DNA of 17,818 nt. Origin: Acholeplasmataceae bacterium UBA6235. GTDB taxonomy: Bacteria > Bacillota_I > Bacilli_A > Acholeplasmatales > UBA5453. Shown here piece by piece: positions 1 through 7,255 of this stretch (its first letter is position 1; each line of letters starts with the position of its first letter). The notes under the pieces are model-generated. The model was not told the origin of the DNA. It saw only the letters and a list, made by a program, of their open reading frames with translations, and made no database searches. The stretch spans positions 1 to 17,818 of the forward strand of contig DJWH01000063.1 of NCBI GenBank assembly GCA_002441525.1, in the 5' to 3' direction. The position numbers and the translations under genes are program-made.

Positions 1-114
1 AAAGAAACCAAGGATAAACTCTCTAAAGTCAAAACATGGTCCGAATTTGTTGAGATTATCAACACTTATTTTGATCAAGAAATCGAAAACCAAAAAGAAA
101 TGACCCTGATTTGA
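1..114 (+). CDS. C-terminal fragment of an unidentified protein
   Basis: Frame 1 is open from the window edge to a TGA at 112-114 and encodes 37 residues, ending ...NQKEMTLI. The tail is charged and probably helical (WSEFVEIINTYFDQEIENQ). Frames 2 and 3 hit stops earlier. The stop codon lies in the loop of the terminator hairpin that follows, as expected for a real gene end. The protein family cannot be told from this piece. Confidence 0.55.
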   Translation, partial: KETKDKLSKVKTWSEFVEIINTYFDQEIENQKEMTLI

Positions 115-130
115 TTTCAGGGTCATTTTT
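98..130. terminator. Bidirectional intrinsic terminator
   Basis: Perfect 12-bp stem: AAATGACCCTGA (98-109) pairs with TCAGGGTCATTT (117-128) around a 7-nt loop, followed by T on the plus strand. On the minus strand the same stem follows the hflX stop (132-134) and leads into a TTTCTTTTT tract. It can therefore serve both converging genes. The upstream gene's TGA sits inside the loop. Confidence 0.85.
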
Positions 131-131
131 G

Positions 132-1385
132 TCATAGTGTGATGTCCTTCTTGTAGAACGCTATGAATTGTTTCAATTGTTTTTCGTATAATTCGACCAA
201 TACTTCAGTACCGTTATCTGTATAGACTTTTGATAGGATGTTGGTATCATTTTCAAGGTGATGTAAAACCCCATGTTCACTATACGGTACGTTCAATGTA
301 ACCACAATTTTCTTACCATAGGTTTTTTGATAAATGAGGTCTACCAAACGATCGATATTCTCATAAGATTTATTGGAAATAGCGATGTCATGATAGTAAC
401 CAACATGATTATTAAACATCATATCTTTATGGGTTAACACATATAGATGAGGGATTTGATCGGCTTCTAATGTTTTCAAAACAGAAGAGGTTGTTTCAAT
501 CTGCATCGGAGCCAAAGAACTAGACCCGTCCATCACATAAAGAATCAAATCGGCATGCTTAACTTCACTCAATGTAGACTCAAAAGAACGCACCAAATCA
601 TGGGGTAATCTTGAAACAAAACCAACGGTATCGGTTAAGATGAACTCCGGTTTTTTCTCTGGTTTGATTCGTCTGGAAAAGGTCGACAATGTCGCGAATA
701 ACATGTTTTTTTCAATGACATTTTTATCGGTCACTTTAAGGATATAATCTAAGATTGCATTCATGGTTGCTGATTTACCAACGTTGGTATAACCAACCAA
801 TGAAACCATCGGAATTTCATTATTTTGACGACGTTTACGCGCGGTGTCTTTTTCCTTTTTAATCTTATCCAATTCGCGTTCGAGTTGGGTAATGTTGGCA
901 TCAATACGTCTGCGATCTAGTTCGAGTTGGGTTTCCCCAGCCCCTTTCGCATTGAAAGAACCACCACCTTGACGAGACAAACTAGACGATAAACCGATGA
1001 GTCTAGGCAACATGTAGCGTTGTTGTGCAAGGGTGACTTCAAGGGTAGCTTCCTTGGTTTGAGCACGCTTGGAGAATATTTGTAAAATCAAAAAACTACG
1101 GTCCATGATTTGGACTTCAAGATCCTTTTCAAGGTTACGTATTTGAGCGGGCGATAGTTCATCGTTAAAAATCACGATGTCGATATCGAGCACTTCAATG
1201 GCCTTTTTTATTTCCTCCACTTTACCTGTACCAATGTAGGTACGGCCATTGGGTAAATTGGCTTTTTGAACGAATTGATCAATCACTTGAATCTCTAAGG
1301 TTTCGGCTAGATTTGCCAGTTCGTTCATCGACTGTTTCATCTCATATTCGCCTAAATCTAAACCCACCAATAATGCTCTATCCAT
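132..1385 (-). CDS. hflX: GTPase HflX, ribosome-associated
   Basis: 417 residues, normal for HflX, a GTPase that binds the 50S subunit and splits or rescues stalled ribosomes. The N-terminal HflX domain (about 1-185) carries the glycine-rich SRQGGGSFNAKGAGETQLELDRR signature region (137-159), then a coiled helix. In the G domain, G1 is GYTNVGKS (198-205), G2 Thr is in FATLS (230-234) and G3 is DTVG (252-255). The G4 position reads THKD (318-321) instead of NKxD, which is odd for base recognition. The start ATG has a GGTGG site 7-8 nt upstream. It lies only 12 nt after the T-tract of the nrdJ terminator, so its promoter probably overlaps that hairpin. The gene ends in TGA. Confidence 0.95.
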   Translation of the reverse strand: MDRALLVGLDLGEYEMKQSMNELANLAETLEIQVIDQFVQKANLPNGRTYIGTGKVEEIKKAIEVLDIDIVIFNDELSPAQIRNLEKDLEVQIMDRSFLILQIFSKRAQTKEATLEVTLAQQRYMLPRLIGLSSSLSRQGGGSFNAKGAGETQLELDRRRIDANITQLERELDKIKKEKDTARKRRQNNEIPMVSLVGYTNVGKSATMNAILDYILKVTDKNVIEKNMLFATLSTFSRRIKPEKKPEFILTDTVGFVSRLPHDLVRSFESTLSEVKHADLILYVMDGSSSLAPMQIETTSSVLKTLEADQIPHLYVLTHKDMMFNNHVGYYHDIAISNKSYENIDRLVDLIYQKTYGKKIVVTLNVPYSEHGVLHHLENDTNILSKVYTDNGTEVLVELYEKQLKQFIAFYKKDITL

Positions 1386-1397
1386 GATATCACCACC

Positions 1398-1426
1398 AAA
1401 AAAAAGAATAGCACGCGGCTATTCTT
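1398..1426 (-). terminator. Intrinsic terminator of nrdJ
   Basis: On the minus strand, AAGAATAGC and GCTATTCTT form a perfect 9-bp stem around a 5-nt loop and run into eight T residues (A at 1398-1405 on the plus strand). The stem begins 7 nt after the nrdJ stop (TAG, 1436-1434). It lies entirely in the short nrdJ-hflX gap. Confidence 0.9.
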
Positions 1427-1427
1427 A

Positions 1428-1433
1428 ATTATA
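1428..1433 (-). promoter_or_regulatory. Candidate -10 box for hflX, overlapping the terminator
   Basis: A perfect TATAAT (minus strand) sits directly after the nrdJ stop codon. Initiation about 7 nt downstream would start inside the 5' arm of the terminator, so the full hairpin could not form in that transcript. The -35 position (1451-1456, CACAAC on the minus strand) is poor and there is no TG extension, so this is tentative. Confidence 0.4.
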
Positions 1434-3956
1434 CTACAATCCACATTTAAGTTGTGCACCACAGTTGGTACAAGTGTGACATCCACCCACATCTTGAACC
1501 GTACCTTCACGGCAGATTGGGCAAAGGTTACCGACTTCAACACCGATTTCACGGTCTTGACGGTCGCTACGCAACGGTGTAGCAAGTTCATCGTTATGGG
1601 TTTGGCTTTGAGCACCAGGCATTTGAACGCCTAAGTCTGAAAGTTCAACTTGAACTGGGGTATCGGATTCCTTCTTCAAACTGAGGACTTGGGCATCACG
1701 AGATCCATCGACATAGACAGTACCACCTTTAGCGCCACCTTTGTATAGACGCATATAGACGCGTTCAACTTCTTCAACGGTGTATCCCTTAGGGGCGTTT
1801 ACAGTCTTAGAAATAGAGGAGTCTACCCAGTATTGAATAATACATTGGACATCGGCGTGTTCTTCAGGCGCTAATTCCATGGCAGGTACGAAAATGTTTG
1901 GTAAGTTTTCTTTGGTGTATTCAGGGTGCAATTCAAGGAATGTATCCACGATATTCGCGTTGACTTCGATGTATTTACCTAAGCGACCGCTACGGAAATA
2001 AGTGAAGGCGAAGTACGGTTCAAGACCGGTGGATACCCCAACCATGGTACCTGTAGAACCAGTAGGTGCGATGGTGAGTAAGTGTGAGTTACGAATCCCG
2101 TGTTCGAGAATGCCTTTTTGAACATGGGCAGGGAGTTTTTGAATGAAGCGACCTTTGACAAAGGCTTCTCTAGAACCGTATTGTTCCAAGAATGGGAATG
2201 AGCCTTTTTCTTTCGCAAGTTCAATCGAAGTTTCATAAGCTTTGGTTGCGATAAACTTGAAGAGTTGATCGACTAGGATGTTACCATCGTGTGAACCATA
2301 ACGCTTATTCGCGTAGATGAGTAAGTCATGGAGACCCATGACACCCATACCGATACGGCGTTCGCCCAAGGCTTGTTGTTTATTTTGTTCTAAGAAGTAG
2401 TAAGTTTGATCGATGACATTGTCTTGCATGCGAATCGCGTTACGAACGGTTCTACCCAATTGGTCCCATAATACTTCATGGGTTTTAGGGTTAACCATGG
2501 TGGCTAAGTTGATTGCAGCGAGGTTACATACCGAGTATGGTGCGAGTGGTTGTTCGCCACATGGGTTTGTACAAACGACTTTTTGACCATAAGCTGTCGC
2601 GTTGGTATTATCATTCGCGTTATCGATGAAGAAAATACCAGGTTCTGCAGAGTAGGTAGCACAAACGTTGATTAAGTTCCAAAGTTCACGTGCTCTGATT
2701 TGATGGTAAACACGGCTTGGATAGCCTAAACGTTCAAATTCGCGAACATCACCTATGTTTTTCCATTCTTTATCATAGAAAGCTTTTTGTTCTTTGGTAT
2801 AAGCGTCTAAGTCAGGGAATTTTAAATCATAGATGGCGTCTTTTTCAACGGCTTCCATGAAATCTTTAGTAATGGCGACAGAAATATTCGCACCAGTCAA
2901 GAAGTCAGGGTTTTGGACATCATATTCACCGCCATCACTGACCAAACGCTTCGCTTCATCGACAACCGATGCAGAGAAGAAATGTGGGTTGATGTCAGAT
3001 AATTGGATGATTTGTTGATACATATTGAACTTATCATTCGATAGCGGTTTGAATTTGAGTTTATCTTTCGCCATACGAATGATGGTTTCGTCTTTGCTGT
3101 TATCGATTAAGAATCGAAGGATGCGTGGGTTTTGCATCTTTGAAATGATGAATTCAATGATATCTGGATGCCAGTCCGCTAACATGATCATTTGGGCACC
3201 ACGTCTAGAACCACCTTGTTCAACCAAGTGGGTAAGTTGTGCTAAGTCATGTAGCCAAGAAACAGAACCAGAAGACTTACCATTTACACCTTTGGCTAAG
3301 GCATTCTTGGGTCTTAAGGTAGAACCGTTGGTACCGACCCCACCACCTCTAGCCATGATTTCCATGACTTCTTTACGGTGAAGTGCTAGCCCTTCACGGG
3401 AGTCTTCGATGAATGGCATAACGTAACAGTTAAAGTACGTTACTTTGGATTTAGAACCAGCACCATACAAAATACGGCCTGCTGGAATGAGGTGCAAGCT
3501 GCTTAATTCATGAACGAATTCGTCGATGACGGCTTGAGGTTCGCCTTCACCCAAGTTTGAACCGACGCGTTTCGCGATTTGTTCGTAATAGAGTTCCAAT
3601 GGTTTTTCGATTTCACGTTTTTCACGTCTGACCACACCATCGATGTGATCGTCACCAATTTGGCCGATGAATTCCTCTTCGACTTTAATGTGTACATGGT
3701 GTTCTTCGATTTTGGTGATATAACCAATCCCTCTCGCTGGGAATTTAGGGTCATGTTTGATGATGGCAACAACCAAGTCACCGACACCTAATGTGACAAG
3801 TGCTAGGTCCTTTTGAGTGTAGCGGTCCAACATAACCAAGCGTGACACACCAGAAAATGCCATATGCATGTCTGCTGTGATTGGAAATAAGTGGGGGTAA
3901 AACTGTTTGATATCTTGATTGATTTTATCCGTTAAGGATTTCGAATATACGTTCAT
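1434..3956 (-). CDS. nrdJ: Adenosylcobalamin-dependent (class II) ribonucleotide reductase
   Basis: 840 residues. It reduces ribonucleotides to deoxyribonucleotides using a B12-generated thiyl radical. Residues 1 to about 110 form the N-terminal region with SGVSRLVMLDRY and a small beta module (FPARGIGYITKIEE). The barrel follows, with redox Cys177 in NCYVMP, thiyl Cys466 and Glu468 in NPCGEQPL, Cys477 in SVCNLAAINL and a PTGSTGT motif. The 11-residue spacing of the last two cysteines matches class II enzymes. The C-terminus is a zinc-ribbon-like tail (CPIC ... CHTCTNC ... KCGL) suited to thioredoxin-type re-reduction. ATG 3956 is chosen because AAGGAAGGG precedes it and a good promoter lies at 3982-4010. 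The longer open frame to 4010 would start inside the -35 box. Probably single-gene, with its own terminator. Confidence 0.94.
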   Translation of the reverse strand: MNVYSKSLTDKINQDIKQFYPHLFPITADMHMAFSGVSRLVMLDRYTQKDLALVTLGVGDLVVAIIKHDPKFPARGIGYITKIEEHHVHIKVEEEFIGQIGDDHIDGVVRREKREIEKPLELYYEQIAKRVGSNLGEGEPQAVIDEFVHELSSLHLIPAGRILYGAGSKSKVTYFNCYVMPFIEDSREGLALHRKEVMEIMARGGGVGTNGSTLRPKNALAKGVNGKSSGSVSWLHDLAQLTHLVEQGGSRRGAQMIMLADWHPDIIEFIISKMQNPRILRFLIDNSKDETIIRMAKDKLKFKPLSNDKFNMYQQIIQLSDINPHFFSASVVDEAKRLVSDGGEYDVQNPDFLTGANISVAITKDFMEAVEKDAIYDLKFPDLDAYTKEQKAFYDKEWKNIGDVREFERLGYPSRVYHQIRARELWNLINVCATYSAEPGIFFIDNANDNTNATAYGQKVVCTNPCGEQPLAPYSVCNLAAINLATMVNPKTHEVLWDQLGRTVRNAIRMQDNVIDQTYYFLEQNKQQALGERRIGMGVMGLHDLLIYANKRYGSHDGNILVDQLFKFIATKAYETSIELAKEKGSFPFLEQYGSREAFVKGRFIQKLPAHVQKGILEHGIRNSHLLTIAPTGSTGTMVGVSTGLEPYFAFTYFRSGRLGKYIEVNANIVDTFLELHPEYTKENLPNIFVPAMELAPEEHADVQCIIQYWVDSSISKTVNAPKGYTVEEVERVYMRLYKGGAKGGTVYVDGSRDAQVLSLKKESDTPVQVELSDLGVQMPGAQSQTHNDELATPLRSDRQDREIGVEVGNLCPICREGTVQDVGGCHTCTNCGAQLKCGL

Positions 3957-3981
3957 AGAAACACCCTTCCTTGTATGTTTG

Positions 3982-4010
3982 ATTATAAAGGTATTCGGTA
4001 TCAATAGCAA
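3982..4010 (-). promoter_or_regulatory. nrdJ promoter
   Basis: On the minus strand: -35 TTGCTA (4010-4005), exactly 17 bp, -10 TATAAT (3987-3982). Expected initiation is near 3975, giving a leader of only about 20 nt before ATG 3956. That leaves no space for a cobalamin riboswitch. Confidence 0.8.
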
Positions 4011-4030
4011 GAGAAAAAAACATTAATTTT

Positions 4031-4130
4031 AGACCGCTTTATTGCTCGATTACATAGATATGTCTTTATTTAGCGGTTTTACTTTGGTGTCCTTAATTTT
4101 TGAAAATTCTTACAAAATAGAAGTCTTCTA
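4031..4130. other. Palindrome-rich stretch between nrdJ and cdaA
   Basis: Three symmetric elements lie between the divergent promoters. (a) AGACCGCT (4031-4038) pairs with AGCGGTTT (4072-4079), with an inner ACATA/TATGT hairpin at 4052-4063. (b) AATTTT-TG-AAAATT lies at 4095-4108. (c) TAGAAG-T-CTTCTA lies at 4118-4130. None matches an operator I can name. They could be regulator sites, a small RNA, or chance in AT-rich DNA. Confidence 0.35.
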
Positions 4131-4192
4131 AAATGCGCTTTATTAAGCTAAATGAATACAGTGAGATTCCCTGATTCAACGCTACAATATTA

Positions 4193-4201
4193 TGATATAA
4201 T
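4193..4201 (+). promoter_or_regulatory. cdaA promoter, extended -10
   Basis: TGATATAAT, a TG-extended perfect -10, ends 21 nt before the cdaA start. The hexamer at the -35 distance (4173-4178, GATTCA) is weak. A strong AAGGAAGTGG ribosome site follows. Confidence 0.65.
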
Positions 4202-4222
4202 TAATGAGAAGGAAGTGGAATT

Positions 4223-4960
4223 ATGACGGATTGGTTATTTATCTTACTAGATGGCTATATTGTATGGATGATTGTCTTTTTTTTACTCAGCTTTTTCTTA
4301 AGTAGCAAGCGTGTTTTTAGGATGTTATTATTCATTATTTTCCTATACGTGATCACTTGGGGTGCTGAAGAATTAGAACTCGTCATATCAGCCACCATCT
4401 TAGGGTATGTAAAAGAGTGGATTCCGCTTATCTTTGTGGTTATCCTATCCCCAGACATTCGTAAAAGTTTTGAATCGGCATTCGTGATTGATTCCAAACG
4501 CGATGTCGCAACCATGGGTTCTGCAGAAACCAAACAGCACATTGTAGAAGCAGTTACGTATTTGTCCAGTCAAAACATCGGTGCTTTAATCACCGTAGAA
4601 AAACACAGTTCCTTGGATCAATATGCAGAAAGAGCCATTCAAATGAATTCTCAAGTATCGAAAGAATTACTGATTAATATCTTTACACCACTCACCCCAC
4701 TCCATGATGGTGCTGTCATCATTCGTGGCGACACCATTCGATGTGCAGGTGCGTATTATGTGTTATCAGAAACCACCAAATACGATAAGACTATGGGGTC
4801 TAGACACCGTGCTGCGTTGGGTATTTCTGAAGTTTCCGACTCACTAACCATCGTTGTTTCAGAAGAAACAGGCACCATATCGATTGTCATTGAAGGCATC
4901 ATGTTGAAGGCGAACGACAAAGAGAAAATCTATGAATACCTCAACATGTTTATGAAATAG
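4223..4960 (+). CDS. cdaA: Diadenylate cyclase CdaA (c-di-AMP synthase)
   Basis: 245 residues. It condenses two ATP into c-di-AMP, the messenger that controls potassium and osmolyte uptake. Three membrane segments (about 5-26, 31-48, 55-75) precede the linker SPDIRKSFESA and a DAC domain (about 95-240). The catalytic motifs are intact: DGAVII for metal/ATP and GSRHRAALGISE for phosphate contact. The ATG follows AAGGAAGTGG. In most Firmicutes cdaR and glmM follow; here a 57-codon membrane protein and a PAS/degenerate-GGDEF protein follow, both closely spaced and apparently cotranscribed. Confidence 0.95.
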   Translation: MTDWLFILLDGYIVWMIVFFLLSFFLSSKRVFRMLLFIIFLYVITWGAEELELVISATILGYVKEWIPLIFVVILSPDIRKSFESAFVIDSKRDVATMGSAETKQHIVEAVTYLSSQNIGALITVEKHSSLDQYAERAIQMNSQVSKELLINIFTPLTPLHDGAVIIRGDTIRCAGAYYVLSETTKYDKTMGSRHRAALGISEVSDSLTIVVSEETGTISIVIEGIMLKANDKEKIYEYLNMFMK

Positions 4961-4969
4961 GAGGTCTAT

Positions 4970-5143
4970 ATGAAAAAAATCATTGTTCAAATTGGCTCAT
5001 TCATTTTAGACCCGATCCGCAAGTTCGGTCAATTGAAATTTTCCGACCGTATCGTCAGTTTCTCCAATAAAAATCCTTGGCTTAAAATGTTGTTGGCTTT
5101 CATCGTTGTTGGTGCACTGATTGTTTTGGTCTATGTCATATAA
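4970..5143 (+). CDS. 57-residue single-helix membrane protein, CdaR-anchor-like
   Basis: Open from ATG 4970 to TAA 5143, with GGAGG overlapping the cdaA stop region 5-9 nt upstream, so it is very likely translated. The N-terminal half is basic and amphipathic (IRKFGQLKFSDRIV). The C-terminal half is one membrane helix after NKNPWLKM (about 40-57), ending the protein. The pattern of Asn/Trp/Lys followed at once by a hydrophobic helix resembles the N-terminal anchor of CdaR (YbbR), the regulator normally encoded after cdaA, but no extracellular YbbR domains follow. A relation to CdaR is inference from position and pattern. It could be an unrelated small membrane partner. Confidence 0.75.
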   Translation: MKKIIVQIGSFILDPIRKFGQLKFSDRIVSFSNKNPWLKMLLAFIVVGALIVLVYVI

Positions 5144-5167
5144 CACCGATAAAATTGAGGTGATTTC

Positions 5168-6742
5168 GTGTCTTACTATCCATTATTTCCGTTCATTTTA
5201 GCGCTCAGTACCTGGGTATTCATCATTTTGATTGGTGTGATTGACGAGAAACCCTATCGTTTCTTTCAAGTCATCGCCATCTTTTTGATGTTGTTGTACA
5301 TCCCGATAGCGTTATTTTATGATGTGTATATTGCAGGAACCATCTTAGAAACCATTTACATGTATTTGAGTACGGTTTCGGTAATTGTGTTTATCGCGAC
5401 TTCATTTGTCGTGTTTAGAAAAGGCTTATTCACCAAAAATCATTATCATCTATTCATTAAATCCATTAAAGCAACCAAATGGAATGCTTATTATGTCATC
5501 GATCATAAAGGTAGAATCAAAGAGATGTCCGATAGCCTTTGTGAAGAATTCGGTTTTACACTAGAACAAATTAAAGATAAAGCATTCTTTGATATCGTGA
5601 ATCGTAGTATCCGTATTACCTCTTTTGATGGGGTTGAAACCAACAACCGTGCGATGGAAACCTATTATGAAGATTATCCTAGAATAGCGAAACCAAAAAT
5701 GAGTGAAGAACACGAAATGTTGTTTCAAAATTATCAAGGCAAACCCGTATTATTACATACCGTTGAACAACCAATATTCATTTTAGGCAAGTATAAAGGT
5801 CGAATCAATATTGGTGAAAGACGCAGTGATTTCGACTTATTATCGATTGAAAAGGAACTCAAAACCGCTGAACAAAACCTCGAATCGATGAGACTAAAAT
5901 TCATCGCCACCTTAGAGTTATCTGACGAAGGTTTATTCTATATGGATCTCGATGAACGCTATATTTGGGGTAATGACCAGTTCGTTCAAATGACGGGTAT
6001 CCCTCAAAATACCATCGATTTAGATGACTTTAGAAAACTCATTAAAGACGAAGACTTACAAACATATCTTGGCGTATTGAGCGGATTAACCGCCCGTAAG
6101 CAAACTTATAAAACCACCTATCGTTTATTAAAACAAGGCTATTATATTTGGGTTAAAGAATCTGGAAAACGGATCTTTGAAGACAAGTCATCAAACATTG
6201 TTATGGGGTCTTTAAATGTTGTTCAAACCAGCAGTTATCAAAAGATTAATATCTCTGAAATCGATGGTTTATTGGGTCAACCGGAACTATTATTACATTT
6301 AGACCAATTGATAAACGCGAATAAACACTTCCAATTGGCATTGATCGAACTATCAAGCATCCCGAAAATCAATGAGTCCTATGGTCGAGAAATCGGTAAT
6401 ATGTTGATGGGCGAATACATCAAAAAACTGAAAGGTTCCTTCATGAGTGAGTCTTCTAGTTTATTTAGATTATCTGGCTTGGTTTTCGCCATTACGATTG
6501 TCGATCCGCGAAAGATGGATCTACTCAAACAAGGCATTCAAGCCAATCAAACCTATATGAATTTACAGATGAACTATGGGTCAATCAAGACCGATTTAGA
6601 AGTGATGATTGGGATTTCAAGAAGCCACTCAGATGGTGCTACAGGGACACTGATTTATCAACATGCGAAAGACGCTTTGATGGTTGCGAGAAACCCTCAA
6701 TATCAAAGCAACGCTTGTTATTATCACGAGATTCATGGATAA
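5168..6742 (+). CDS. Membrane PAS / degenerate GGDEF sensor protein
   Basis: 524 residues from GTG, chosen because GAGGTGA lies 7 nt upstream and the membrane region begins at once. Three hydrophobic segments (about 3-25, 31-55, 60-83) precede a PAS-like domain (about 95-215), a short coiled helix (222-243), a second PAS domain (about 245-355) and a GGDEF-fold domain (about 365-524). The fold is recognisable from DGLLGQPELLLHLDQ, ALIELSSIPKINESYG and RLSGLVFAI. The catalytic GGDEF is replaced by SGLVF (436-440), so diguanylate cyclase activity is not expected. The order membrane-PAS-degenerate GGDEF recalls GdpP, the c-di-AMP phosphodiesterase, but the DHH/DHHA1 domains are absent. It lies 24 nt after the small membrane gene and probably acts as a non-catalytic sensor linked to CdaA (inference). 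Confidence 0.8.
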   Translation: MSYYPLFPFILALSTWVFIILIGVIDEKPYRFFQVIAIFLMLLYIPIALFYDVYIAGTILETIYMYLSTVSVIVFIATSFVVFRKGLFTKNHYHLFIKSIKATKWNAYYVIDHKGRIKEMSDSLCEEFGFTLEQIKDKAFFDIVNRSIRITSFDGVETNNRAMETYYEDYPRIAKPKMSEEHEMLFQNYQGKPVLLHTVEQPIFILGKYKGRINIGERRSDFDLLSIEKELKTAEQNLESMRLKFIATLELSDEGLFYMDLDERYIWGNDQFVQMTGIPQNTIDLDDFRKLIKDEDLQTYLGVLSGLTARKQTYKTTYRLLKQGYYIWVKESGKRIFEDKSSNIVMGSLNVVQTSSYQKINISEIDGLLGQPELLLHLDQLINANKHFQLALIELSSIPKINESYGREIGNMLMGEYIKKLKGSFMSESSSLFRLSGLVFAITIVDPRKMDLLKQGIQANQTYMNLQMNYGSIKTDLEVMIGISRSHSDGATGTLIYQHAKDALMVARNPQYQSNACYYHEIHG

Positions 6743-7247
6743 ACAAACCCTACGATTTACGGTCTTAAACAAACGTAAAAACATCCCTGTAGAAGAACAA
6801 AATATGGTCAGCGAATGGGCAATGGATAAGCTACAAAAAAGAGCTGAATTTCAAGCAGCACAACACATTGGCATCTACTATCCCATTCAACAAGAAATCA
6901 ATCTATTGGCACTCATTGAGTTATATCCAAACAAGCATTTTTATCTACCAAACATAGAATATGGAAAAATAAAATATCGCTTGATAGAGCGATTAAACAG
7001 TCTAGTCGACGCACCGTTTAAGCTGAAAGAAGCACCGCACGATAGCCCATCGATCGATGATTGTGAGCTCTACTTAATCCCTTGTGTTGCTACTTCAAAA
7101 CACCTTCGAATAGGCTATGGTAAAGGTTACTTTGACCTGTTTTTAAAAGACAAAAAAGGATACAAATTGGGGATTACTTATCCCGCATTTAAATATGATT
7201 ATGACTTACAAGAACCACACGATGTTTTGATGGATGACATCTTATAG
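6735..7247 (+). CDS. 5-formyltetrahydrofolate cyclo-ligase
   Basis: 170 residues. This MTHFS-family enzyme uses ATP to turn 5-formyl-THF into 5,10-methenyl-THF, returning a storage or inhibitory folate to the one-carbon pool. An early basic segment (LNKRKNIPVEEQ) resembles the family's nucleotide-binding start. The hallmark glycine motif RIGYGKGYFD is at 125-134. The family is usually 180-200 residues, so this is a compact member. ATG 6735 overlaps the end of the upstream gene by 8 nt, consistent with coupled translation. An in-frame ATG at 6684 lies deep inside the previous gene and is less likely. Confidence 0.9.
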   Translation: MDKQTLRFTVLNKRKNIPVEEQNMVSEWAMDKLQKRAEFQAAQHIGIYYPIQQEINLLALIELYPNKHFYLPNIEYGKIKYRLIERLNSLVDAPFKLKEAPHDSPSIDDCELYLIPCVATSKHLRIGYGKGYFDLFLKDKKGYKLGITYPAFKYDYDLQEPHDVLMDDIL

Positions 7248-7255
7248 GAGGACAC

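Noticed and set aside
3025..3381. 118-codon open frame on the plus strand, antisense to nrdJ
   Set aside because: It lies wholly within the conserved nrdJ coding sequence, lacks a ribosome site and shows no recognisable domain. Other antisense frames across the window (for example 1979-2236, 13751-14187, 15392-15886, 16548-17023) are rejected for the same reason.
3957..4010. 18-residue N-terminal extension of NrdJ
   Set aside because: Its start codon overlaps the -35 box of the nrdJ promoter, while ATG 3956 has an excellent ribosome site.
3957..4222. Cobalamin riboswitch upstream of nrdJ
   Set aside because: The promoter at 3982-4010 leaves only about 20 nt of leader, and no B12-box-like conserved element was seen in the intergenic region.
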